Shown here: one piece after another, positions 18,351-26,450 of the stretch
Numbering within the stretch: the stretch's first letter is position 1
How the letters are laid out: each line of letters opens with the position of its first letter
Assembly: GCA_047605765.1 (NCBI GenBank)
Contig: JASGFB010000002.1
Coordinates: forward strand, 11,727 to 75,726
Direction: 5' to 3'
Length of the DNA: 64,000 nucleotides
Origin: JBGVSA01 sp047605765
Lineage (GTDB): Bacteria > Pseudomonadota > Gammaproteobacteria > Burkholderiales > Rhodocyclaceae
Position numbers and translations under genes: made by a program
Notes under the pieces: model-generated
Database searches by the model: none
What the model saw: only the letters and a program-made list of their open reading frames with translations
Told to the model about the DNA's origin: nothing

Positions 18351-18390
18351 AAAAGAAAACAGCCCGGGCCGCATACGCAACCCGGGCTGT
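18351..18390 (-). terminator. Terminator of the rpsD paralogue
   Basis: Stem ACAGCCCGGG (18359-18368) with CCCGGGCTGT (18381-18390); on the minus strand it is followed by TTTTCTTTT. It ends transcription 25 bases past the rpsD stop. Confidence 0.9.
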
Positions 18391-18414
18391 CGATGCTGCC
18401 TGGTGGGGTGTCGA

Positions 18415-19026
18415 TTACATGCGCGTGGCGTAGTATTCGACGACCAGCTGCATTTCGACCGGGAACGGAATGTCCGTGATGCCCGGCAGATGCGAAATCG
18501 TAGCCTTGGCAGCGGCATCATCCCATTGCAGCCATTCAGCGCGGGTCAGCGCCGGATCGGCAATGGTTTCCTTGATGATGCCAAGGCTCTTGCTCTTTTC
18601 GCGCACGGTGATGACGTCACCGATACGCACGCGGTACGACGGGATGTTCACCGGCTTGCCGTTGACCAGGAAGTGGCCGTGGTTCACCAGTTGGCGGCCC
18701 GACGGGATGGTCGGCGCAAAGCCTGCGCGGAACACCACGTTGTCCAGGCGGCGCTCGAGCAGTTGCGCGAGCTTGTCGCCGGTGGCGCCACGGTCGTTCT
18801 TGGCTTCAGCCATGAGGCGACGGATCTGGGTTTCCGTCAGGCCGTAATTCATGCGCAGCTTTTGCTTTTCCATCAGCTGGTTGCCGAAACCCGACTTGCG
18901 GCGGGGGCGGGCACCGTGCTGGCCCGGGGGATTTGGGCGGTTTTCGATGGTCTTGCGGGACAAACCGGGCAGGTCAATACCCAAGGCACGCATGACCTTG
19001 AGGCGAGGGCCAGTAAAACGAGACAT
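18415..19026 (-). CDS. rpsD: 30S ribosomal protein S4, stand-alone paralogue
   Basis: A 203-residue S4 protein with the 16S rRNA-binding N-terminal domain and an S4 RNA-binding domain (RLDNVVFRAGF, ARQLVNHG-type region read here as GRQLVNHGHFLVNG). The start MSRFTGPRLK has GGAG upstream; the frame extends 18 codons further. It contains no cysteine, and its N terminus (LGIDLPGLSRKT) is more like plastid-type S4 than E. coli S4. The gene is not beside rpsK or rpoA, where the main S4 gene normally lies, so it is probably a second, condition-specific copy. It follows hemP. Confidence 0.88.
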   Translation of the reverse strand: MSRFTGPRLKVMRALGIDLPGLSRKTIENRPNPPGQHGARPRRKSGFGNQLMEKQKLRMNYGLTETQIRRLMAEAKNDRGATGDKLAQLLERRLDNVVFRAGFAPTIPSGRQLVNHGHFLVNGKPVNIPSYRVRIGDVITVREKSKSLGIIKETIADPALTRAEWLQWDDAAAKATISHLPGITDIPFPVEMQLVVEYYATRM

Positions 19027-19090
19027 CAAACTTCTCCAGAAATGTTGTTCAACGCAATGGGCATTGCCCCATCGGGACACGCACTGCGTT

Positions 19091-19107
19091 GCGGGCTCTG
19101 AGCCCGC
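19091..19107 (-). promoter_or_regulatory. Hairpin between hemP and rpsD
   Basis: GCGGGCTC and GAGCCCGC form a tight inverted repeat that begins at the hemP stop codon. There is no U tract, so it may be an attenuator or processing site between hemP and rpsD rather than a full stop. Confidence 0.45.
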
Positions 19108-19301
19108 TACTTTGTCAATATGAGCTTACCGCTGCGGGTAGCCCGAAGAGTATACAACATTCCGAGGTGTTCAATGAAGACCAATGTGCCGCCGCCCAGG
19201 AGCGCGCGGCTTGATACGGTCTGCACGGTGGCGGTGTGCGTCGGATGCGGCAGGGGATGCACGGTGTCGAGAGCGGCGGAGGTGGCGATCTGTTGGGTCA
19301 T
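19107..19301 (-). CDS. hemP: Hemin uptake protein HemP
   Basis: A 64-residue protein whose C terminus (GGGTLVFIEHLGMLYTLRATRSGKLILTK region; key end RATRSGKLILTK) is the HemP/HmuP signature. In Burkholderia-type bacteria HmuP is needed for expression of heme receptors. I start at MTQQIATSAA; the frame continues 17 codons upstream. A Fur-like box lies 11 bases before the start, fitting iron repression. No heme receptor gene is adjacent; instead an S4 paralogue lies 80 bases downstream on the same strand. Confidence 0.88.
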   Translation of the reverse strand: MTQQIATSAALDTVHPLPHPTHTATVQTVSSRALLGGGTLVFIEHLGMLYTLRATRSGKLILTK

Positions 19302-19311
19302 GGCGTCCTTA

Positions 19312-19330
19312 AATGCAAATCGTTCGCATT
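19312..19330. promoter_or_regulatory. Fur-like box upstream of hemP
   Basis: AATGCAAATCGTTCGCATT is a 19-bp imperfect palindrome close to the Fur boxes of betaproteobacteria (AATGCGAAT-type half-sites). It would place hemP, and perhaps rpsD, under iron control. The rest of 19331-19687, up to the pectate lyase start, shows no gene; it contains GACAACT twice (in TCAGACAACT and TTTGACAACT), of unknown meaning. Confidence 0.65.
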
Positions 19331-19687
19331 TACAGATTGAATATCTCCACAACTATTTTGTCAAGAACAAAGCCGGTGCCGGTTTGATTCCGGGCATCTA
19401 CCCGAGCCCGGGTCCGGTGGTGGCTTGACGTCAAGGTTATGTGAAATCAAACGGTTAAGAAGTCAGACAACTGTGCTTGTTGGAGTTTTTGTGTTTGCGT
19501 TATCAATTCCACCAAATATAGCGGAAAGGGCCGTATTACAGATTGTTTGACAACTCGCGTCTTTTGGGAGGACGATGCGCGCCAGCCCATACACGCCTTA
19601 ACGCGAGGTGGTGTGGGACACATACCAAGAGGGTGGATCGGTCGCGAAATGTTACCGGTCCTATATTTCCACCGAGGAGACATATCC

Positions 19688-22045
19688 ATGCACATGATCG
19701 TGCAGCGTCGCGGCTTGGCCGCCGCGCTCAGCATGTCGTTCCTGTTTGCGCTGACAGCATGCGGCGGGGACGACGATTCCAACGGTTCTAGCAACGCATC
19801 GTCCAGTGCGGGCGCGTCCAGCTCCACTTCGAGCGCCGCGTCGTCCACCGGTACCACCATTCCGCTGGTCGCCCATGCCACCGGTTGGGCCACCATGCAG
19901 GGCGGCGTGAGCGGCGGTGCCGGCGCCGCCAGTACCAATATCTACGTGGTGAGCACGCGCGCGCAGTTGCGTGATGCCCTGGCCAACGTCAACAGCCCGA
20001 ACTATGCGACCAACGCCACCGCCGCCAAGGCTGAAGCGAAGATCATCTATATCGACGGCAGTATCTACGGTACCGACCTGGGCAACGGCAGCTTCGCCGA
20101 TGAGGCGTACTACAACAGCCAGGCGTCGATGCTGAAGAAGCCCTGGGATTTCCAGGCCTATCTGCACTTGGTCGATGCTGATCAGACCTACGTGAACAAC
20201 CTCAAGACCAAGAGCGCGGCGGGCGACGCCGCTGCCACGGCTGAGCTGACGACCATCAACAACCAGACCTCGGCCCGCACGGCCGGTGCCCAGTTGCAGA
20301 AGGCGCAGATCCAGTTCTCGATCCCGTCGAACACCACCATCCTCGGTGTGGGCGCGAAAGCCAAGATCATCGACGGCTACTTCGAGGTGAACGGCACCAG
20401 CAACATCATCGTGCGCAACGTCGAATTCCAGGCGCCGCAGGATCTCTTCCCGGCCTGGGATGGTTCAGATGGCGATACGGGCAACTGGAACTCGCGCTAC
20501 GACTCGTTCTCGGTGGTGACCGGCAAGTACATGTGGATCGACCACTGCACCTTCAGCGACGGTGCGCACCTGGACAGCCAGGAGCCGGTGATCTTCGGCA
20601 AGCACGTGCAACGCCATGACGGCCTGCTGGATTTCGAAGACGGCTCCGACTTTGTGACGGTGTCGCACAACATCTTCAGGAATCACGACAAGACCAACAT
20701 GATCGGCTCGGGTGATTCGCAGGGCTCGAAGGATCGCGGCAAATTCCACATGACGTGGTCGGGCAACCTGTGGGAGAACTCGCAGGAGCGCGCACCGCGC
20801 GTGCGTTTCGGCCAGGTCCACCTGTACAACAACTACGGCGTGGGCAACACCGACGATCCCGATTACCCGATGATCAGCCGCAATGCCGGCAGCGCGCATT
20901 ATTTCATCGGCATGGGCATCGAATCGTCGATCCTGTCCGAAACCAATGCCTTCGTGCAGACCGGTTCGAAAGTGAATCGCGATGTGGTGGTGGATAACTT
21001 CTACGGCTACATGCTCAAGGACAACGGTTCGTGGTTCAACGGCGAACCGCTGGTCATCAATGACATCGCCAAGGCCAAGTACGACGCCAACAAGGCCAAG
21101 GAAGTCGCCGCCGCTGCTGCCGCCAGCCGTGCCGTGGCCGATTGGGCAACGCACGAGTTCACCAATGAACTGGGTTGGACGCCGGCGTATCCCTACACGC
21201 TGGGCAAGAGCGCCGATGACGTGCGCAACTACGTGCTGACCAATGCTGGTGCGGGCAAGCTGGCGATCGTCGCCGACACCGCCAATGGCCGGCCGGATTT
21301 CAACGGTGGTTACGCCGATCCGAATTCGAGTTCGTCCAGTTCGTCGTCTTCGTCGTCGAGCTCGAGTTCGTCCAGCTCGTCGAGCCTGCCGGCCGGCGCT
21401 GAAATCACGCTGGATGGCGCTACCCTCGGGACGGCGCGTGCCATCGGCGGTGCCGCCGCCACGGCCGCTTACGACACCGTCTCCAGCACGTATACGCTGA
21501 CCGGTTCGGGCGCCATCGGCCTGGTGACCGCGCCGACGTCCTCCGACTCGCTCGAATATGCGTACAAGCAGATCACGGGTGACTTCGTCATCACTGCGCG
21601 CCTGACTTCGCTGGAAATCCCGACGGGCATCTCGACCGCCAACATCCGCGCCGGCCTCATGCTGCGCAACAGCCTGGATGCCGGTTCGCGCTTCTACGCC
21701 GTGCTGTTCCGCGGCAACAACGCGGCCCGCTGGGAGCAGCGCAAGATCGACAATGACACCAGCGCACCGTCGTCGTCGAACCTGACGGCGCCGAGTGGTG
21801 TGACGACGATTCCGACGCCCTCCGCGAGCTCGCCGATCTACCTGAAGCTGCAGCGGGCCGGCCAGGTCATCACAGTGTGGTATTCGATCGATGGCTCCAA
21901 CTGGTCGACCACCAAGTCGCAAGACTTCTCGGCGAGCGGCTACACGGCACTCGATAACACGGTCTACATCGGTCTGGCCGGCGTATCGGGCCTTGCCAGC
22001 GTGACCTCCAAGAGCGTCTTCGACCAAGTGACCATCACGCCGTAA
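19688..22045 (+). CDS. Lipoprotein pectate lyase (PL1-like) with polyserine linkers
   Basis: A 785-residue cell-surface or periplasmic polysaccharide lyase that should cleave polygalacturonate by beta-elimination. The N terminus is a lipoprotein signal (lipobox LTAC in LFALTACGGDD). A Ser-rich stretch is followed by the right-handed beta-helix domain (about 60-540) with WIDHCTFSDGAHLD, and the catalytic arginine region RAPRVRFGQVHLYNNY. A run of 20 serines (about 546-566) links it to a C-terminal beta-sandwich domain of about 215 residues that resembles DUF1349/ConA-like domains. The start at 19688 has GAGGAG; an ATG six bases later is possible. Polyserine linkers are typical of marine polysaccharide degraders such as Saccharophagus and Cellvibrio. 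Confidence 0.88.
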   Translation: MHMIVQRRGLAAALSMSFLFALTACGGDDDSNGSSNASSSAGASSSTSSAASSTGTTIPLVAHATGWATMQGGVSGGAGAASTNIYVVSTRAQLRDALANVNSPNYATNATAAKAEAKIIYIDGSIYGTDLGNGSFADEAYYNSQASMLKKPWDFQAYLHLVDADQTYVNNLKTKSAAGDAAATAELTTINNQTSARTAGAQLQKAQIQFSIPSNTTILGVGAKAKIIDGYFEVNGTSNIIVRNVEFQAPQDLFPAWDGSDGDTGNWNSRYDSFSVVTGKYMWIDHCTFSDGAHLDSQEPVIFGKHVQRHDGLLDFEDGSDFVTVSHNIFRNHDKTNMIGSGDSQGSKDRGKFHMTWSGNLWENSQERAPRVRFGQVHLYNNYGVGNTDDPDYPMISRNAGSAHYFIGMGIESSILSETNAFVQTGSKVNRDVVVDNFYGYMLKDNGSWFNGEPLVINDIAKAKYDANKAKEVAAAAAASRAVADWATHEFTNELGWTPAYPYTLGKSADDVRNYVLTNAGAGKLAIVADTANGRPDFNGGYADPNSSSSSSSSSSSSSSSSSSSSLPAGAEITLDGATLGTARAIGGAAATAAYDTVSSTYTLTGSGAIGLVTAPTSSDSLEYAYKQITGDFVITARLTSLEIPTGISTANIRAGLMLRNSLDAGSRFYAVLFRGNNAARWEQRKIDNDTSAPSSSNLTAPSGVTTIPTPSASSPIYLKLQRAGQVITVWYSIDGSNWSTTKSQDFSASGYTALDNTVYIGLAGVSGLASVTSKSVFDQVTITP
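21325..21387 (+). repeat. Serine-codon tract encoding the polyserine linker
   Basis: Twenty consecutive serine codons, mixing TCG, TCC, TCT, AGC and AGT, between the catalytic and C-terminal domains of the pectate lyase. Mixed codons suggest selection for the protein sequence rather than recent triplet slippage. Confidence 0.8.
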
Positions 22046-22093
22046 CGAACAGCCTCTCCAGCTGTCCCCAGCCGCTCTTCGGGGCGGCCCTTG

Positions 22094-22126
22094 CGCCCGA
22101 CAGGTTCGCCTGCCGGGCGTTTTTGT
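22094..22126 (+). terminator. Terminator of the pectate lyase gene
   Basis: CGCCCGACAGG-TTCG-CCTGCCGGGCG with one mismatch, a UUCG tetraloop and then TTTTTG. A textbook intrinsic terminator 49 bases after the stop codon. Confidence 0.9.
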
Positions 22127-22202
22127 TTGATTGCACTTGGGTATATCGTCGCCCGAATTGGAGATGATGCGGGAATGTCTTCAGTGCGCAGAGGAGGGGG
22201 AT

Positions 22203-22694
22203 GTGGCCAGGCCATCATTGGCTGGTGCGTGGAGCGCCTTCATGACCGTGCGCGTCCCGGTGCGGGAGGTGGGAAAAATCATCGGAGGGAAGGTCCAGCA
22301 GAATATTGAGATGTCAAAGGGCGGATTTGACAACGCTTGTCCTATCCGAATGAGTTACGTTCTGAATGTGACTGGGTTTCCCATTCCCAAAACCGGCTTG
22401 CACGCAATGGTAAGCGGTGCGGATGGAAGTCAGTATATTTACCGTCTTGTCGACATGATGGGCTACTTGGAGAGGGCTTTCGGAAAGCCGGACAAAACGG
22501 TTCGATCACCAACGGAAGCGGATTTTGCTCGCACGAAGGGCATCATCGTGGTGAAAGGATATGGATGGCGAGGTGCAAGGGGTCATGTGACGCTGTGGAA
22601 CGGCAGCGCTTGTGCCGATAGCTGCCACCTGTTGAATGACCCCGACAACGGTTCTTTCGTCGCAGAGGTAGCTCATTTATGGTTACTGCATTGA
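22203..22694 (+). CDS. Type VI secretion amidase effector, Tae4 family
   Basis: A 163-residue protein with the Tae4 papain-like fold, an endopeptidase that cuts the D-Glu-mDAP bond of rival peptidoglycan after type VI delivery. The catalytic set is visible: C46 in DNACPIRMSY, H128 in GHVTLWNG and D139 in SACADSCH. Their spacing equals that recalled for Salmonella Tae4 (C44, H126, D137). The paired cysteines C137/C141 fit the family disulfide. I start at a GTG preceded by GAGGAGGGGG; the frame is open upstream to 22131 without a good site. It has no fused PAAR, Rhs or VgrG domain. Base composition is clearly less GC-rich than neighbouring genes, suggesting acquisition. It overlaps the immunity gene by 16 bases. 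Confidence 0.9.
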   Translation: MARPSLAGAWSAFMTVRVPVREVGKIIGGKVQQNIEMSKGGFDNACPIRMSYVLNVTGFPIPKTGLHAMVSGADGSQYIYRLVDMMGYLERAFGKPDKTVRSPTEADFARTKGIIVVKGYGWRGARGHVTLWNGSACADSCHLLNDPDNGSFVAEVAHLWLLH

Positions 22695-23074
22695 AAAATG
22701 CCGTCCTCGTCGCGGCTGTTATGGGGTTGTCGACAACAAGTGGTGGAGTGCGTGCGGAGCGGTATGAGATCTACGAATATTCGCAGAAGACCTTGTTGAA
22801 GAATTGGGCGTTGAGTGTCTGCCTCGCTGGCGTTGCCAAGGATGAATGGCATCGCGAGGACGCCAATGCCAGTGCCAGTGCCTATCTTGAATTTGGACGC
22901 CAGCCGATCGAAGCCTATGAAGAATTGCGTGACCTCGCGTCCAAATATGAAGCACGTATCTATAGCCACAGCAGCTCGGTCAAGTCGGAGCTGAACACAA
23001 TGAAGTGCATCGACCTGTTTCACAGCAAGGAACTCAATGCGTTGGCGACACAATGGGTCAAGAAATACCCCTGA
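22679..23074 (+). CDS. Tai4-family immunity protein, copy 1
   Basis: A 131-residue periplasmic protein that should bind and block Tae4. A signal peptide (about 1-26, ending GGVRA) is followed by an all-helical mature part with the Tai4 features NWALSVCLA, SAYLEFGRQPIEAYEEL and TMKCIDLFHSKEL, including two cysteines likely to form a disulfide. The ATG lies inside the last codons of the effector gene, with AGAGG upstream, so effector and antidote are translationally linked. It is about 89% identical to the second copy at 23235. Confidence 0.9.
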   Translation: MVTALKNAVLVAAVMGLSTTSGGVRAERYEIYEYSQKTLLKNWALSVCLAGVAKDEWHREDANASASAYLEFGRQPIEAYEELRDLASKYEARIYSHSSSVKSELNTMKCIDLFHSKELNALATQWVKKYP

Positions 23075-23118
23075 AGGCTCTTGCGAGCAGCATGCCCCGT
23101 CCTGAATTGCGTCGCTCA

Positions 23119-23250
23119 GATATGGATGGTGCAAAGGGTCATGTGACGCTGTGGAACGGCAGCGCTTGTGCCGATAGCTGCCACCTGTTGAATGACCCCG
23201 ACAACGGTTCTTTCGTCGCAGAGGTAGCTCATTTATGGTTACTGCATTGA
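23119..23250 (+). pseudogene. 3' remnant of a second tae4
   Basis: About 40 C-terminal codons of a Tae4 gene, from GHVTLWNG onward, identical in DNA to the end of the intact tae4. It retains the His and Asp of the catalytic set but has lost the whole N-terminal part with the catalytic cysteine. No ribosome binding site serves the ATG at 23122. Its remaining role may be to carry the ribosome binding site of the second tai4. Confidence 0.85.
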
Positions 23251-23630
23251 AAAATGCCGTCCTCGTCGCGGCTGTTATGGGGTTGTCGACAACAAGTGGT
23301 GGAGTGCGTGCGGAGCGGCACGAGATCTACGAATATTCGCAGAGGACTTTGTTGAAGAACTGGGCACTGAGTGTCTGCCTTGCAAAGGTGTCTAAGGATG
23401 AATGGCATCGCGAGGACGCCAATGCCAGTGCCGGTGCCTATCTTGAATTCGGGCGCCAGCCGATTGAGGCCTATGAAGAATTGCGTGACCTTGCGTCCAA
23501 ATATGCGGCGCGTACCTATAGCAGCAGTAATTCGGCTGAAGCCGAGCTGAACACGATGAAGTGCATCGACCTGTTTCACAGCAAGGAACTCAATGCATTG
23601 GCGAGGCGGTGGGTCAAGAAACACCCTTGA
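23235..23630 (+). CDS. Tai4-family immunity protein, copy 2
   Basis: A 131-residue Tai4 homologue with an identical signal peptide and about 15 substitutions in the mature part compared with copy 1 (for example G51K, S67G, and a cluster at 91-103: E91A, I94T, H97S, V101A, K102E, S103A). Both conserved cysteines remain. With no intact partner effector it is an orphan immunity gene, which could protect against a variant Tae4 from other strains. It overlaps the tae4 remnant as copy 1 overlaps tae4. Confidence 0.9.
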   Translation: MVTALKNAVLVAAVMGLSTTSGGVRAERHEIYEYSQRTLLKNWALSVCLAKVSKDEWHREDANASAGAYLEFGRQPIEAYEELRDLASKYAARTYSSSNSAEAELNTMKCIDLFHSKELNALARRWVKKHP

Positions 23631-23655
23631 TCGCTCTTGTGAGCAGAGCACGAAC

Positions 23656-23684
23656 AAAAAGGCCACCTTGCGGTGGCCTTTCGT
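23656..23684. terminator. Bidirectional terminator between tai4 copy 2 and typA
   Basis: AAAGGCCACC-TTGC-GGTGGCCTTT with A and T runs on either side; it serves the rightward islet and the leftward typA. Confidence 0.9.
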
Positions 23685-23708
23685 TTTGCGGTGCGCTGCG
23701 GGGCGGGT

Positions 23709-25526
23709 TTATTCCGCGTCGGCGCGGGCGGCGCGCTTGCGCTCGTGTTCCTTGAGGTGGCGCTTGCGCAGGCGGATGTTTTGCGGCGTGATTTCAACCA
23801 GCTCATCGTCGGCGATGAACTCGATCGCCGATTCCAGGGTGAGTTGGATCGGCGGCGTCAGGGTGACGGCCTCGTCCTTGCCGGAGGCGCGGACGTTGGT
23901 CAATTGCTTGCCCTTGATCGGGTTGACCACCAGATCGTTGTCACGCGAGTGGATGCCGATGATCATGCCCTCGTACAGGCGGTCGCCGGGGCTGACGAAC
24001 ATGCGGCCACGGTCTTGCAGGTTCCACAGGGCATAGGCCACGGCGTCGCCGTCGTTTTGCGAAATCAGCACGCCATTGCGGCGCTCGGCCATGGTGCCGG
24101 CCATCGGACCGTAGTCGTCGAAGACGTGGCTGGCCAGGCCCGTGCCACGGGTCAGGGTCAGGAATTCACCCTGGAAGCCGATCAGGCCACGCGCCGGGAT
24201 GCGGTATTCGAGGCGCACACGACCCTTGCCGTCCGGTTGCATGTCCTGCAGCTCGCCACGGCGGCGGCCGAGTTCTTCCATCACCGCACCCTGGTGGTTT
24301 TCTTCGACGTCCACCGTCAGCATTTCGTACGGCTCATGGCGTTCGCCGTCGACTTCGCGATACACCACGCGCGGGCGGCCCACTGCCAGCTCGTAGCCTT
24401 CGCGGCGCATGTTTTCCAGCAGGATGGTCAGGTGCAGTTCACCACGGCCGGACACTTCGAAGACGTCGGCGTCATCGGTGTACTTGACGCGCAGCGCCAC
24501 GTTCTTGAGGAGTTCCTTTTCCAGACGCTCGCGGATTTGGCGGCTGGTCACGAACTTGCCTTCGCGGCCCGCCAGCGGCGAGCTGTTGACGATGAAGTTC
24601 ATGGTCAGCGTCGGCTCGTCCACCGCGATCGGCTTGAGGCCTTCGGGCTTTTCCGGATCGCACAGCGTCACGCCGATACCAACCTGGTCGATGCCGCTGA
24701 CCAGGATGATGTCGCCGGCCTCGGCCGATTCGGCCGCCGAGCGCTCCAGGCCCTGGAAGGTCAGCACCTGGCTGACCTTGGCCTTGCCACGCGACTCGTC
24801 ACCGTACATCACCACTACGTCCTGGTTGGGACGGATGCGGCCGCGCTTGATGCGGCCGATGCCGAGCTGGCCAATGTAAGTGGAGTAGTCCAGCGAGCAG
24901 ATCTGCACTTGCAGCGGGCCTTCGGCGTCCACTTCAGGCTGCGGCACGTATTGCAGGATGGCTTCGAACAGCGGCTTCATGTCGGTGCCGGGGGTGCTGG
25001 CGTCGAGCATGGCGTAGCCGTTCAGCGCCGAGGCGTACACCACGGGGAAGTCCAATTGTTCTTCGGTGGCGCCCAGTTTGTCGAACAGGTCGAAGGTGTG
25101 GTTGATGACCCAGTCGGGGCGTGCGCCCGGACGGTCGATCTTGTTGATCACCACGATCGGCTTGAGACCCAGTGCCAGCGCCTTGCGCGTCACGAAGCGG
25201 GTCTGCGGCATCGGGCCTTCGACGGCGTCGACCAGCAGCAGCACCGAATCGACCATCGACAGCACGCGCTCGACTTCACCGCCGAAGTCGGCGTGCCCCG
25301 GGGTGTCGACGATGTTGATGTGGGTCTCGCCGTACTGGATGGCGCAGTTCTTGGCCAGGATGGTGATGCCACGCTCGCGCTCGATGTCGCCGCTGTCCAT
25401 CACGCGCTCGGCCACCTGCTGGTTGTCGCGGAAGGTGCCGGATTGGCGCAGAAGCTGGTCAACCAGCGTGGTCTTGCCATGGTCGACGTGAGCGATGATG
25501 GCGATATTGCGGATGGCGCGAGTCAT
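23709..25526 (-). CDS. typA: Ribosome-associated GTPase TypA/BipA
   Basis: A translation-factor GTPase that binds ribosomes and supports growth under cold and other stress. It has 605 residues (E. coli 607). The GTPase motifs are IAHVDHGKTTL, DTPGHADF and VINKIDRP. EF-G-like domains and the BipA C-terminal domain follow, ending in a basic tail (RLRKRHLKEHERKRAARADAE region). A single gene, convergent to the effector islet and divergent from the phosphorylase gene. Confidence 0.98.
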   Translation of the reverse strand: MTRAIRNIAIIAHVDHGKTTLVDQLLRQSGTFRDNQQVAERVMDSGDIERERGITILAKNCAIQYGETHINIVDTPGHADFGGEVERVLSMVDSVLLLVDAVEGPMPQTRFVTRKALALGLKPIVVINKIDRPGARPDWVINHTFDLFDKLGATEEQLDFPVVYASALNGYAMLDASTPGTDMKPLFEAILQYVPQPEVDAEGPLQVQICSLDYSTYIGQLGIGRIKRGRIRPNQDVVVMYGDESRGKAKVSQVLTFQGLERSAAESAEAGDIILVSGIDQVGIGVTLCDPEKPEGLKPIAVDEPTLTMNFIVNSSPLAGREGKFVTSRQIRERLEKELLKNVALRVKYTDDADVFEVSGRGELHLTILLENMRREGYELAVGRPRVVYREVDGERHEPYEMLTVDVEENHQGAVMEELGRRRGELQDMQPDGKGRVRLEYRIPARGLIGFQGEFLTLTRGTGLASHVFDDYGPMAGTMAERRNGVLISQNDGDAVAYALWNLQDRGRMFVSPGDRLYEGMIIGIHSRDNDLVVNPIKGKQLTNVRASGKDEAVTLTPPIQLTLESAIEFIADDELVEITPQNIRLRKRHLKEHERKRAARADAE

Positions 25527-25699
25527 AGGAACGTTGTGGGGGTGTGCGTTATGAGGTAAATCAGGAGGATTTACAAAAAGCCCTCGATTTTAGCACGCCA
25601 AGGCGGGGGGTGAGCCAGCGCAACTTTGTGACAAGGCGCATCCGCGCCGGCAGGCCATGGCATCGCATAAAATGGGCGGACTCATTTCCCGGGATTCCT

Positions 25700-26440
25700 A
25701 TGCTTGCGATCATTGGCGGTAGTGGTCTGTCCAAGTTGTCCAACCTGACTGTCGAGCGCCGCGAAGTCGTGCGCACGCCTTTCGGCGAACCCTCCGGGGC
25801 GCTCCTGTTCGGTCGCGTGTGCGACCAGCCCGCCGTGTTCCTGGCGCGCCACGGCTACGGCCATACGGTGCCGCCGCACAAAGTCAATTACCGCGCCAAC
25901 ATCTGGGCGCTCAAACAGGCCGGCGCCCAGTGCATCGTGTCGGTGGCTTCGGTCGGCGGCATCCGCGCCGACCTAGTGCCCGGCGCGCTGGTGGTGCCCG
26001 ACCAGATCATCGATTACACCTGGGATCGCCCCAACAGCTTTTTCGATGGCGGTGAGACGCCGGTGGTGCATGTCGATTTCACCCATCCGTACGATCAGGT
26101 CCTGCGCCAGCGCCTGCTGGCTGCGGCCGAGGCTGCTGGCGAAGCGGTCTTCGATGGAGCGGTCTACGCCGCGACGCAAGGTCCGCGCCTGGAAACCATT
26201 GCCGAGATCAACCGCTTCGAGCGCGACGGTGCCGACATCGTGGGCATGACCGGCATGCCCGAGGCGGTGCTGGCACGGGAGTTGGAGCTGCCCTATGCTG
26301 CCCTGGCCATGGTGGTCAATCCAGCGGCCGGGCGGGGCGGCAGCGTCCAGGGCATTGAAATGCGCGCCATGGCGAGCACCACCGAAGCCATCATCGGCCG
26401 GGTGCATAACGTGCTGCAGCATCTGTGCGCCACCTGCTGA
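25700..26440 (+). CDS. S-methyl-5'-thioinosine phosphorylase (MTAP/PNP family)
   Basis: A 246-residue nucleoside phosphorylase that salvages methylthioinosine (or methylthioadenosine) to hypoxanthine (or adenine) and methylthioribose 1-phosphate. The family start MLAIIGGSGLSKL, phosphate-site residues RHGYGHTVPPHKVNYRANI region and NMTGMPE-like DIVGMTGMPEA are present. Length equals the Pseudomonas methylthioinosine phosphorylase (about 245) and is shorter than human MTAP. I start at 25700, where homologues start; the frame is open further upstream. Confidence 0.88.
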   Translation: MLAIIGGSGLSKLSNLTVERREVVRTPFGEPSGALLFGRVCDQPAVFLARHGYGHTVPPHKVNYRANIWALKQAGAQCIVSVASVGGIRADLVPGALVVPDQIIDYTWDRPNSFFDGGETPVVHVDFTHPYDQVLRQRLLAAAEAAGEAVFDGAVYAATQGPRLETIAEINRFERDGADIVGMTGMPEAVLARELELPYAALAMVVNPAAGRGGSVQGIEMRAMASTTEAIIGRVHNVLQHLCATC

Positions 26441-26450
26441 GGAGAGGGAC

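Larger units (their letters stand above)
22558..23630 (+). repeat. Tandem duplication within the tae4/tai4 islet, period 556 bp
   Basis: The segment from the tae4 3' end through tai4 is present twice, offset by 556 bases. Positions 22581-22762 and 23137-23318 are identical over 182 bases; similarity then falls through the mature part of tai4. The left edge lies at GATATGGATGG (22558 and 23119), where the second copy lost a few bases. Confidence 0.9.

Noticed and set aside
19547..19687. Upstream extension of the pectate lyase
   Set aside because: The lipoprotein signal starts at 19688 with its own GAGGAG; an extension would bury it.
21325..21387. Possible short tandem DNA repeat or CRISPR-like pattern
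   Set aside because: It is the serine-codon tract of the pectate lyase, in frame, with no spacer structure.
23673..25559. Long rightward open frame of 628 codons antisense to typA
   Set aside because: It lies entirely opposite a clearly recognised gene and follows from strong third-position GC bias; its product resembles no family.
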